From Microcebus murinus (Eukaryota > Chordata > Mammalia > Primates > Cheirogaleidae), in NCBI RefSeq assembly GCF_040939455.1, contig NC_134120.1:59563501-59627500 (forward strand): DNA of 64,000 nucleotides, read 5' to 3'. A program made the translations under genes and the position numbers. The notes below the pieces were generated by a model. That model was not told where the DNA came from, did not search any database, and saw only the letters and a program-made list of their open reading frames with translations. Numbering within the stretch: the first letter of the stretch is position 1; each line of letters opens with the position of its first letter. Below, piece after piece: positions 54,759-64,000 of the stretch.

Positions 54759-55643
54759 AAACTTTCACGATGGAGATACTAGGATAGGACACTGGGGAAG
54801 AGAATGCAATAATCCTAGGCTTCCAGGAAGTTTAGGGAAGGAGTAGCTATAAGAACGGTGCCCTTGAGAGCTGTTGTTGGGGCTACTGGTGATGCTTTGG
54901 AAAAAGACAATGAATCAATGACCAGGATCAATCACCGATTAAAGGCCAGTGTGAGACCAGAAGCCTCCTTCACAGCCAGTCAGGAGGGCAGACAAAGCTG
55001 AAGGGTCAGTCGGGCTTGTTACCAAGAGCCCCAAAGCTCCAAGAAGGTTGAACTTCAAACCCTGCCAAGTCTGCCACACCAAGGTTAGGAAGGTGGGACC
55101 CTGATCCTGAGTGGGACATCTGGATAGATGCTCTAGAAAACCTAGACACCCCAGGGTCCCCTGAAACCTCTGACCCTGGTCCTCCCTGTTAGTGGCTGGT
55201 GCTTCACTCTTGCTTGGAAATTGTGCACAGGCTTTTGCCCCGTCCCCTTAGGACCTGCCCCACCCCTCCCCTCCCTGGAACCCCTGGACCAAGAACATAG
55301 GCTGGCTGGGGGTGCTGGGCCTGCCAGGAGAAGAGGCAGGAGCCAGGGCTTTGCCGGGTAGGCACACTCTGCTGTGACCAGGACGTGCCGCCCTGGTCGA
55401 GCCCAGGAAGCAGTGCTGGCACACTGCTGGCTTGGCTCTTGGAAGCTCCCAGGGAGCCATGGCGCACGCAGAGGGGGGCAGCGACATAGGGGTGAGCGGG
55501 GCCGGCAGTGGAGGAGTGAGCCCAAGTGCTGCAAGAGGTGGGAGTGCTGCGGTGGATGGATGTGCGGCCAGCCAATTTTTTGGAGATTTGTGACAATTTG
55601 AAAAAACTTGCAGATGAACGCATTGCCTAGAAATATGGAAAAA

Positions 55644-55965
55644 ATTGGCCAGGCATAGTGGCCAGGTGATCACACCTGTAATCCCAGCACTTTGGGAAGC
55701 TGAGGTGGAAGGATCACTTGAGTCTAGGAGTTCAAGACCAGCCTGGGCAACATACTGAGACACTGTCTCTATAAAAAATTTAAAACATTAGCTGGGCGTG
55801 GTGGCACACACCTATTGTCCCAGATACTCAGAAAGCTGAACCAGGAGGATCCCTTGAGCCCAGGAGCTGGAGGTTTCAGTGAGTTGCAATCATGCCACAC
55901 ACCACTGTACTCCAGCCTGGACAACACAGAGAAAACCTGTCTCAAAAAAAAAAAAAAAGAAAGAA
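55644..55965 (+). mobile_element. Old Alu (J-like)
   Basis: GGCCAGGCATAGTGGCC to an A-tail followed by (GAAA)n. Confidence 0.85.
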
Positions 55966-56179
55966 AGAAAGAAATACTGAAAAAAATGTCACGAATACAT
56001 CAAATATTGATAGATACTCTTCTATTTTATCATTTATTACCATAAAATATACACAAAGTTATAAAAAGTTAAAATTTATCAAAACTTACTCATATACTTG
56101 AAGACCATACATGGTGCCATTCATGATTGAGAGGAATATAAAAACAAACATAAAAATGCTGTATTAAATTATAACTGCA

Positions 56180-56385
56180 TTGGCCTGAGCAACATACTGA
56201 GACTCCATCACCACAAAAAATTGAATTATCTAGGCATGGTGGTGCACACACATGCAGTCCCAGCTATTCAGGAGGCTGAGGCAGGAGGATCACTTGAGCC
56301 CAGGAGTTTGAGGTTGCAGTGAGCTATGATGACACCACTGCACTCCAGTTGAGGGTGACAGAAAGAGACCCAGTCTCTAAATAAA
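56180..56385 (+). mobile_element. Old Alu, 5' truncated
   Basis: Begins GCCTGAGCAACATACTGAG. Diverged. Confidence 0.8.
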
Positions 56386-56779
56386 ATAAACTGTAGTCCC
56401 TAGTGTGTGTGCTTGCATTGCTGCTGAAGCGAGCTCAAGTAAAGTCCCTGCTTACCACCCTTTGTAACGGTCACCTCTATGGAGCAGTTTGTCTGCAGTA
56501 AATTGCATCTCAGAGTAAAAAGTGATCTGTCAAGGTTCTTGTGTTTTTCTAATTTTTTAAAAAAATGTTTTCCCCATGCCAATGTCAAGATTGTTTTTCA
56601 TATTTAGTGCGACACTGTAAACCCTGAATAACAACGTGGGACCCACAAGAAGTGCCACTGGCGATGCTGGATGCTCTCCCGGGCAGCAGAGAAAAGTCAT
56701 GACGCTGCAAGAAGCTGAATGGGTTGGTATGTGCCGTCGATCGAGTTCTGCAGCTAGGCTGTCTGCTCCTTTAGACCAT

Positions 56780-57080
56780 TCATCTTGTAAACAGATGGCA
56801 TAAATGTATGGTATTGATAAATGCAGTAAAGTATGGTGAATGTGTTTTTTCTTCCTTATTTTCTTAGTAACATTTTCTTTTCTCTAGCTTGCCTTACTGC
56901 AGAATATAGTCTGTGACACACGTAACATGCTAAATATGTGTGAATCAGCTGTTTAGCGTAAGGCTTCCCATCTGCGGTAGGCTGTTAGGAGTAAGTTTGG
57001 TGGAGTCAAAAGTTAAAGATTTTCAACTGTGCAGGAGTCAGTGCCCCTAACCGCCAAGTTGTTCAAGGTTCAGCGGTACT
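56780..57080. mobile_element. Tigger-type DNA transposon remnant
   Basis: CTTCCTTATTTTCTTAGTAACATT, GGAGTCAAAAGTTAAAGATT and the end GCCCCTAACCGCCAAGTTG then TTCAAGG are the inverted counterpart of the copy at 13924-14374. Confidence 0.55.
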
Positions 57081-57663
57081 CTGTGGTGGACCTTCAAGCC
57101 CACCAGCCAAATACGTTCACAGGAGGATCCGAGAACATTTCAGTCACCCAAAAGACAAAGCGTACACTGGAGCGGGCCACTGGCATTGTGGGGAAGCTGT
57201 GGCTGCTCCTCCCAGGCCCAGACTGACAGGAGGCGCCGCCCAGGACCATGCTCCCTGATGCCAGGGCGCCAGGCCCAGCGGGAGCAGAGCCAGGTGGCAG
57301 CAGGGCCTTCCAGAAGCCAGGTGGGAGCAATTACAATATGAGGGCCAGGTGGGAGGTGTGGCTGGCTGGTCCTGGGCACAGAGTTGGGGAGATGTCAGTG
57401 GAGAGCTCTGGGTGCACAGGGTGAGCCGCCTAGGGGCTGACTGGCCCTCCGGGGGCTCGAGGAAGATGCCTCAGGAGAAAGTACAAAACCTTGCCCAGTT
57501 TCTGGACTTGAGGCGGCTCTCAGACCCAGACCTGCGGCTACGGGGAGACTGGGCCCCGGGGAGCCTCCCGCATCGATGTGAGTGCACATGGCGCAGGATG
57601 TGGCAGCGGGCCCTTCCCAGGGCCCCCGGGACCTGCAGCCATTTCATGAGACAGCCGCACTCC

Positions 57664-58220
57664 GGGGAAGAGGAGTGCCTAGATTGTTTTCAGGGTTCTT
57701 AGACACAAGGAGTGTGTTGACAGTGATACCTGGAGATGTCAAGGGCCACCAGCCATCCCTAGTTGGGACGGGGGAGGGAGGAGGGACGTGAGGTACATGG
57801 GATCCTGGCCTAGGCTCGCCTCATGGCAGGACCACTGGGTGCACAGCCCAGCCTGGTCATTTCCGCAGCCCTGATGTAAATGCAGAATGGAGACTTGGCA
57901 GCTGGCAGAGCCCTCACGTGGGGCGGAGGCCTGGGAGACGGCAGCTGTCGCAGTGGGGAAGGCAGAAACTGCTCCACCCAGCCAAGAGAGGAGGTGACAA
58001 GGCGTGTTGCCTCCCAGTGGGTAGGAGGCAGGGGTGGTGGTCTGCCCCATCATGCCCACTTAATCCAGCAGTCTGGTGCCAACAGAAAGCAAATACGTCC
58101 CTCCTCCCTCCCCCGTCCCACTTAGGGATGCTTGGTGGCCCTTGACATCTCCAGGTATCACTGTCAACACACATCTTGTGTCCAAGAACCCTGAAAACAA
58201 TCTAGGTACTCCTCTTCCCG
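57664..58220. repeat. Long inverted repeat with ~125-bp arms
   Basis: The left arm is 57664-57789 and the right arm 58096-58220 (reverse complement). I count about nine mismatches in 125 aligned bases, including the identical core GACAGTGATACCTGGAGATG and the G-rich GGGACGGGGGAGGGAGG. Weaker similarity continues about 25 bp outside the arms. The loop is about 306 bp. No transposon ends or target-site duplication are seen, so an inverted duplication is the simplest reading. Confidence 0.85.
57765..57785 (+). other. G-quadruplex motif
   Basis: Four runs of at least three G (GGG-AC-GGGGG-A-GGG-AGGA-GGG) fit the canonical G3+N1-7 pattern. A matching motif lies on the minus strand at 58099-58119 in the other arm of the inverted repeat. 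Confidence 0.6.
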
Positions 58221-58266
58221 GCATGTGGCTTTCTCATGCTGACTGCTGCAAACTCAGCAGGGCAAG

Positions 58267-58420
58267 GCCCGTGTTCAGCCGCAGTGGGTGTCAGCCGGCC
58301 CGGGTGCTCGGCCCGTGTTCAGCCACAGTGGGTGTCAGCCGGCCCGGGTGCTCGGCCCGTGTTCAGCTGCAGTGGGTGTCAGCCGGCCCGTGTACTCAGC
58401 CCGGGTGCAGTCAGCTGCAG
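58267..58420. repeat. 44-bp minisatellite, about 3.5 copies
   Basis: Units begin at 58267, 58311 and 58355 with GCCCGTGTTCAGC, and a partial fourth unit starts at 58399. Each full unit is 44 bp and nearly identical (CCGCAG, CCACAG and CTGCAG variants at one spot). GC content is high. The period is not a multiple of three, so reading frames across it change from unit to unit, which explains the overlapping ORFs there. Confidence 0.9.
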
Positions 58421-58639
58421 CAGCAGGGGTGGAGCCGCCAGGCTCCCAGAGTGCGGCTCAGGCTTGCCAAGACTAATCCAGCTCGGTCACCCGAATGTCC
58501 AGCATGCCAGTGACGAAGGCCATCTCTGAGCCTCTGAGTCAGCCACCCCTGACTCAACCAGCCGCCTGGTCCAAATTGAACCCCTGCCATGCTGGAAGGG
58601 CAACAACTCGGCGTTTTTTTTTTTTTGTTGTTTTTTTTT

Positions 58640-58996
58640 GGTGGCTTTTCATTTTGAAATAATTTCATTTTCAGGTTTCAAAAAAAGTTGTGAAACTAGT
58701 ACTATGACCTCAAAAACATTGTGTTATGCCAGACACAAAATACATGTACTGTCTAATTCCATTTATGTGAAATGTCCATAAAAGGAAAATCTATAGAGAG
58801 AGAACACAAATCAGTGGTCACCTGGGGCTGGGAGCATAAGGCATGTTATTGGGGTGATGGAAGTGTCCTCAAGTTGGCTTGCGGTGAAGTTTATACAACT
58901 CAGTACATTTACTAAAAATCATTGAATTGTATGCTTAATGTGGACTATTTTATGGTATATAAATTATACTTCAGTGAATTCATTTAAAAGTATAGT
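58640..58996 (+). mobile_element. L1 3' end fragment, plus strand
   Basis: TTCCATTTATGTGAAATGTC, CAGTGGTCACCTGGGGCTGG and TATAAATTATACTTCAGTGA match an old L1 3' end. It is directly followed by an Alu. Confidence 0.7.
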
Positions 58997-59000
58997 ACAG

Positions 59001-59340
59001 CCGGGCACGGTGGCTCACGCCTATAATCCTAGCACTCTGGGAGGCTGAGTCAGGTGGATTGCTTGAGGTCAGGAGTTCGAAACCAGCCTGAGCAAGAGCG
59101 AGACCCCGTCTCTACTATAAATAGAAAGAAATTAATTGGCCAACTAGTGTATATAGAAAAAATGAGCCGGGCATGGTGGCGCATGCCTGTAGTCCCAGCT
59201 ACTTGAGAGGCTGAGGCAGGAGGATTGCTTTAGCCCAGGAGATTGAGGTTGCTGTGAGCTAGGCTGACGCCACGGCACTCACTCTAGCCTGGGCAACAAA
59301 GTGAGACTCTGTCTTAAAAAAAAAAAAAGAAAAGAAAAAA
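59001..59340 (+). mobile_element. Alu, lemur type
   Basis: Full-length from GCCGGGCACGGTGG with an A-tail, abutting an old L1 3' end. Confidence 0.93.
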
Positions 59341-59772
59341 GAAAAACCTTTTTGACTGACTTTTGAAGTGACCAGTTGTTCCACTATCTGCTAGCGTCCC
59401 ATGCTTGCCCTTTGTGCCTGCGTACATCACAGTGACCGGGAGAGTTCCAGGAGCCCTCCTCATGCCGGGCTCTGGTGTCTGACAGCCATAAGCTTTGCTG
59501 TGGGGTCTTTCTCAATCATTGTTCCAGGCATTCTGGGCCCCTTTCAACCTTGAGATTATCGACAATGCCAAAAATCTGTCCTGCATTCCCTGTTCATTTC
59601 CTCATTTCAGTTTTCTGTTCTCTTTCTGGGATTCCTATTCATCCTATATTGGGCTTCTAGGATTAACCTTCTACTAATTTTCTCATCTTTTCTCTTCTAT
59701 TTCTATTTATTTTGCTTTTAGAATAACTCCTTGAGACAATCTTAGAATCTAAGCCTTCTTAAATTTTTAGTT

Positions 59773-60113
59773 TTCTGGCTGGGCGTGATGGCTCACACCT
59801 GTAATCCTAGCACTGTGGGAGGCCGAAGGGGGCGGATCACTAGAGATCAGGAGTTAAAAACCAGCCTGAGAGAGAGTGAGACCCCGTCAATACTAAAAAG
59901 AGAAAGAAATTAATTGACCAACTAAAAAAAATATATATACACAAAAAATTAGCCGGGCATGGTGGCACATGCCTGTAGTTCTAGCTACTTGGGAGGCTGA
60001 GGCAGGAAGATCGCTTGAGCCCAGGAGTGTGAGGTTGCTGTGAGCGAGGCTGATGCCATGGCACCCTAGCCCGGGAAACACAGTGAGACTCTGACTAAAA
60101 AAAAAAAAAAAAA
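59773..60113 (+). mobile_element. Alu, lemur type
   Basis: Full-length, somewhat diverged (GGCTGGGCGTGATGG start). Confidence 0.9.
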
Positions 60114-60882
60114 GTACAGCTCAGGGGCTGTCTAGTGAAGAGACCCTGCGAGGATGAGGTGTCGTCCTCCAGGAAGTGGTGTACGCCCACATCCACTGCC
60201 ACACACGGCCCCACATGTCTAGGTGGTGCAGGCAAGAGCACGAAACATGGGGCTGGAGGCAGAACAGGCTGGGCTGGCCATCACCTGGACCCATGGGCAG
60301 CTCGAGCTTCTCACCCTGCAACTCCAGGCTCTGTGGGTGCAGAGGTCCTGGGTCTCGTGGAGAAGGTGTCCCCAGGGGACAAAGTAAGTCTCCCACTAAA
60401 CTTTAAGGGACAGCTGCTGCCTGGTCCATCTGAGCTCCTCATACCAAGAGTAAGGCGAGCGTGCCTGGCCCTGAGCGTGGCAGGAAGAATGTGCAGGGAA
60501 GGCACAGCCCCACCTCCACCCTCCTGGGAGCCTGCTGGGCCCAGGAGTTAAAGTGACATAAGACAGATCAACAGGAGAAAAGCACATAAATTTATTTAAG
60601 TTGTATGTGGCATAAGAGCCCTCGCAAGGAAATGAAGACCCCAAGAAGCAGTTCGAGTCTCCACTCAGGTCCTGCACTGGCAAGAACAGCTCAGTAGTGG
60701 AACGTGCTGAGGCCATGGGGCTGGGATTGGGCAAGTGGCTGGTGGAGAAGTGGCCAGGAAAAGGGTTGGCTCAACAGGGTGTGTTTGTGCAGATTTCCCT
60801 GGTGCCAGCTTCTCGTTGATGGTAAGAGTGACTTTCCTTTGGGTGTAAGGGGGACATCTTTCACACGAGAATCCATCTGCTT

Positions 60883-61276
60883 TTAACCACTCCGGTACCA
60901 GCGTCGACTACAGTCAATAGCCACAGATGAGCGTGCACAGCCAAGCATTGGCTGTAGCCACAGCCACAGATGAACACGCACAGACCTGCGTCGGCTGCAG
61001 CTGGCAGCCGTGATGTGACTTTTCTAAATTTTCATTTATCAAAATAAAATTGTGAACATTTAAAAATAACATAATGAAAACATATATGTACACGTTACCT
61101 ATTCTGATTTACATGACAGGTAGAGCTGCCTGTGAAGCAGGACAAGCGTTCAGGGCTTGGAGGTTTCCACGCACACGCGCAGACGGCCGCGCCGTCCATG
61201 GCAGCGCGCGCTGTGCGACCGTGGTGCGGCTGCGGGCCAGGCGTCGCGGCCGGGGGCGCCGCGCCCAGGTGGTTAA
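60883..61276 (+). mobile_element. Nonautonomous piggyBac-like element, copy 1
   Basis: A 394-bp element bounded by TTAA on both sides, with short terminal inverted repeats (TTAACCACTCCGG at the left, CCAGGTGGTTAA at the right). TTAA target sites are the signature of piggyBac transposition. It has no ORF for a transposase, so it is MITE-like. The left half carries a tandem sub-repeat built on GCCACAGATGA (about 60923-61000). The right part is extremely CpG-rich (61168-61265). It is about 80% similar by eye to the inverted copy at 61898-62234. Family assignment (lemur npiggy type) is from recognition. Confidence 0.8.
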
Positions 61277-61339
61277 GAATGAGCAATTGATAAACATATT
61301 TTTGACTTTGATAACATTTTCTTTAAGTTGTGGTTTTCT

Positions 61340-61568
61340 GGAACATTATACAGTCATGCACTGCTTAACAATGGGGATATGTTATGAGAAATCGATCATT
61401 AGGCAATTTCATCTTTGTGCAAACATCAGAGTGTGCTTACACAAACCTAGATGGCACAGCCTACTACGCACCTAGGCTGTGTGGTGAGTCTGCTGCTCCT
61501 AGGGCACACACCTGCACAGCATGTGACTGTACCGAATGCTGTAGGCGAGTTAGCAGTTCTGAACCTTA
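61340..61568. mobile_element. Old DNA transposon remnant (Tigger/pogo-like)
   Basis: Starts CAGTCATGCACTGCTTAACAA and continues through ACACAAACCTAGATGGCACAGCC, a pattern I recognise from a common nonautonomous mammalian DNA transposon. It sits between the two piggyBac-like copies. The exact subfamily is uncertain. Confidence 0.5.
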
Positions 61569-61897
61569 CCATATGCATAAGTAAATAACACTGTCAAAGA
61601 TGGAGCTTGACCTCAGCTAAAGGCAGTAGAAACAGAGTTCTCAGTAAGGGCTGCAGTAGGGGCAGGAGCTGAGCTCTATTCTGTTTGCAGAGGCCTTCAA
61701 GGGAGAGTGAGGGCATGGGAAGACGCAGGCAGGCTCCTACTCAGGCTGACCAGGTGCCTGCCTCCCAGGGAGACTGAAAGACAAAGGCCCTGTCTTTTCT
61801 CAAGGGTTACAGTCAAAGGAGTGGGCTTGTCCTTGGAAAGACACTCCTGGGTATAGGGGATCCATATACATCTCAAAGGCTTTGCAATTGTAAGCTT

Positions 61898-62234
61898 TTA
61901 ACCACTTGCCCACGACACCGCAGCGGCACCACAGTCCGCAGGGCGGTCCGTTCTGCTCTCGTGTGCTGAGGGAAGCTTGAGAGCACTGAACGCTTGTTTC
62001 ACTTTACAGGCAGCTTTACTTGTCATGTCAGTCAGAATAGGGAACATACACATATATGTTTTCATTATGGTATTTTCAAATGTTCACAAGTTTATTTTGA
62101 TAAATGAAAAATTTATTTTGATAAATGAAAAATTAGAAAACTCATATCACGGCTGTTGGCTAAAGTCGACCCTAGGCTGTGCACGTTCATCTGTAGCTGT
62201 TGACTACAGTGAAGGCTGGTACCGAAGTGGTTAA
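61898..62234 (-). mobile_element. Nonautonomous piggyBac-like element, copy 2 (inverted)
   Basis: A 337-bp TTAA-bounded element in the opposite orientation to copy 1, with ends TTAACCACTTGCCC and GTACCGAAGTGGTTAA. Shared internal blocks include CTGAACGCTTG, CAGGCAGCT, CTTGTCATG, ATATATGTTTTCATTATG and TTTATTTTGATAAATGAAAA. It lacks the extra sub-repeat unit of copy 1 but has its own tandem duplication of a roughly 21-bp TTTATTTTGATAAATG unit (62091-62131). Confidence 0.8.
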
Positions 62235-62245
62235 GCAAAGAGTAT

Positions 62246-62578
62246 GGCCGGGCGCGGTGGCTCACGCCTGTAATCCTAGCTCTCTGGGAGGCCGAGGCGG
62301 GCGGATTGCTCAAGGTCAGGAGTTCAAAACCAGCCTGAGCAAGAGCGAGACCCCGTCTCTACTATAAATAGAAAGAAATTAATTGGCCAACTGATATGTA
62401 TATAAAAAATTAGCCGGGCATGGTGGCACATGCCTGTAGTCCCAGCTACGTGGGAGGCTGAGGCAGGAGGATTGCTTGAGCCCAGGAGTTTGAGGTTGCT
62501 GTGAGCCAGGCTGACGCCACGGCACTCACTCTAGCCTGGATAACAAAGCGAGACTCTGTCTCAAAAAAAAAAAAAAAA
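62246..62578 (+). mobile_element. Alu, lemur type, near consensus
   Basis: GGCCGGGCGCGGTGG start and intact linker, 11 bases right of the second piggyBac-like element. Confidence 0.94.
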
Positions 62579-62754
62579 GGGGGTAATTATGTGCTGTGAG
62601 TTTCTTTTAATTTCTGTTAGTTTTCCTCTGTCAGGTTGTTAGTAAGGCCACTTTTCAATAGGAACCTTGGTGAAGTGTATATTGCAATTCTTTTTTGCAA
62701 ATTTTCTTTTTTTTTTACCCCCTCACCAAGTCCTTGAAAATTTTCTTTAAGTAT

Positions 62755-63010
62755 GAAATTGTTTCAAAAACTTTTCAAAAAAAATGCAACCCCAATTTGA
62801 TGTCATAAGCAAATTAATTCCAAGTAGATTAAAGATCTGAATGTGAAAGGCAAAGTTACCAAGCTTTATAAAAGAGTGTAGGACAATATCTCTTAGAAAA
62901 GACACGAAAGAGCTAAACATAAAGTAAAACATTGATTAACTTGTTACAGTCAACTTAAGGGCTTCTGTGCATCAAAAGACACCATAAGGAATCTGGAAAC
63001 ACAAGCCATT
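62755..63010 (+). mobile_element. L1 ORF2 fragment, plus strand
   Basis: AATTCCAAGTAGATTAAAGA, GGGCTTCTGTGCATCAAAAG and GACACCATAAGGAATCTGG correspond to the C-terminal half of L1 ORF2. No open frame survives. Confidence 0.65.
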
Positions 63011-64000
63011 GGTCAAAGGGAGCCCCTCTCCTGGGGTCCAGTTTTGCTCAATGTCAGGGCCAATGTCAATGCACTGGAGTTACAGCCTCGGACTAACAAC
63101 CCAGGAGCGTGTGTGCCACCCAGCTGCAGCCAGAGCACCGCTTCTGCTGTGTGGCGGGCGGCTGCCAGGCAGACCCCACTCCGTGACTGCTCGGATCCAA
63201 CAGAAACAGCTCGCGTGGCAGTCTGCTCTGGCCGTATAATCACTTGGTGCCCCAATATCCCAAGGTCGAGTTTTGTTTGTTGTGTTTTGTTTTGGAATGA
63301 TGTACACTGGGGAATGCACAGCTTTGCTCCAGGATCCTATGACTCTCTTACTGGGGCTTTTCCTGGAAATACTAAGACTACATGGCCCTTTCTAGCACCA
63401 GGAGATCTGCTGGATCTTGGGAACCACACAGGAGGGCTGCTAGCCTTGCAGCCTGGCCCTGCTGAAAAGCCCTTTCTTGCTCTGGGCCCCACTCACAGCT
63501 GACAGTCTTCCCTGTCGCCTGATAAATGGGACATGGTCATAGCAGGATTCCCAAATGTGTGCTATGCTGCATCCAAAACCCCACGAAGCCTACCAAGTCT
63601 TATGTTCCTTTTTCCGTGACAAGAGGTCAACAGTGCCATCACCCGAGTTTCCTTCCGATGGGTGTCCGAGCTGCTGCTGGCTGGCGGAGCTCACTGAGGC
63701 TCAAGGCCCCTGACGCTGAGTGTCTGTGGAGCCCCACCCTCTGCAGCACACGGGTCTGACCAACGCCCCCAGCGTACCTGGCACTAAAGTTAACATGACA
63801 TGGTTGAGCTAGTAGCCCAGTGTGATGTCATAGGATCTCCAGGGAGTCCCGTTCCCTCTGGAGTGGGATGAATTTAGATCCCCCTGGGGCAAGAATGTGA
63901 AACTGTAAGGCTATCCACGCATGTGAACATGAGCTGCTTCTAATCCCCTTTTCAGATGAGGACGGAAGGGGCGTCTGGCGGCCGCACACCCTGCGCGCCC

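Larger units (their letters stand above)
49971..64000. other. Intergenic region downstream of MAML1
   Basis: No coding exon is recognised. Listed separately are Alu and L1 pieces, an NME2-type pseudogene, inverted repeats, a minisatellite and two piggyBac-like elements. GC-rich stretches such as 51490-52960, 57080-58600, 60120-60540 and 63010-64000 yield medium-length ORFs on both strands, but none matches a family I know, and overlapping frames are open on both strands as expected from GC content. In human the next gene is LTC4S; nothing encoding it appears before the window ends. Confidence 0.8.

Noticed and set aside
55142..55763. Overlapping ORFs of 130-171 codons near 55.4 kb
   Set aside because: GC-rich sequence open in several frames, running partly into an Alu. 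No family match; a plus-strand frame from 55459 ends after FFGDL without known homology.
60135..60551. 138-codon plus-strand ORF
   Set aside because: No known domain, and an overlapping minus-strand frame is also open. It is likely incidental.
61095..61297. Arg/Ala/Pro-rich minus-strand ORFs
   Set aside because: They lie inside the CpG-dense end of a piggyBac-like element and reflect its base composition.
63009..64000. Possible 5' part of the next gene (LTC4S in human)
   Set aside because: No LTC4S-like membrane segments or start are found in any frame; the GC rise at the very end is too short to judge.

Overview
This window is nuclear DNA from a strepsirrhine primate, most likely a Malagasy lemur close to mouse lemur. 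Three things point there. About 50 Alu copies share a lemur-type middle segment (AAATAGAAAGAAATTAATTGG followed by a TA-rich linker). The L1 and older repeats are typically primate. Two short TTAA-bounded piggyBac-like elements lie near the right end; recent piggyBac activity is known from mouse lemur. The species call is inference.

The only intact protein-coding gene is MAML1 (mastermind-like 1, co-activator of the Notch transcription complex), on the + strand. Exon 1, with the promoter and the CSL/NICD-binding helix, lies upstream of the window. Positions 1-38136 are the 3' part of intron 1. Four exons follow: 38137-39552, 41716-41955, 43793-43889 and 46613-47592 (stop at 47590). They encode 910 residues, against 911 for the same exons of human MAML1 as I recall it. 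The 3' UTR runs to about 49970. From there to 64000 is intergenic sequence. In human the next gene is LTC4S; none of its exons is seen here.

Intron 1 is dense in repeats: Alu of several ages (several nested), L1, MIR, L2, Tigger-like DNA transposons, a decayed mariner with a recognisable transposase, and very short poly(A) insertions. One of the latter carries the 5' end of a glycine tRNA. The interval from about 33930 to 40770, around exon 2, has no Alu. Intron 4 holds a 100-bp inverted repeat.

The intergenic part holds a processed NME2-type pseudogene (54027-54758), a roughly 93% identical inverted repeat with a G-quadruplex motif in each arm (57664-58220), a 44-bp minisatellite (58267-58420), and the two piggyBac-like elements in opposite orientation (60883-61276 and 61898-62234).

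I found no operon, CRISPR array, defence island or other novel multi-gene system. The unusual content is small-scale retroposition and transposon structure. Repeat family names come from recognition by eye, and subfamily names should be read as provisional.
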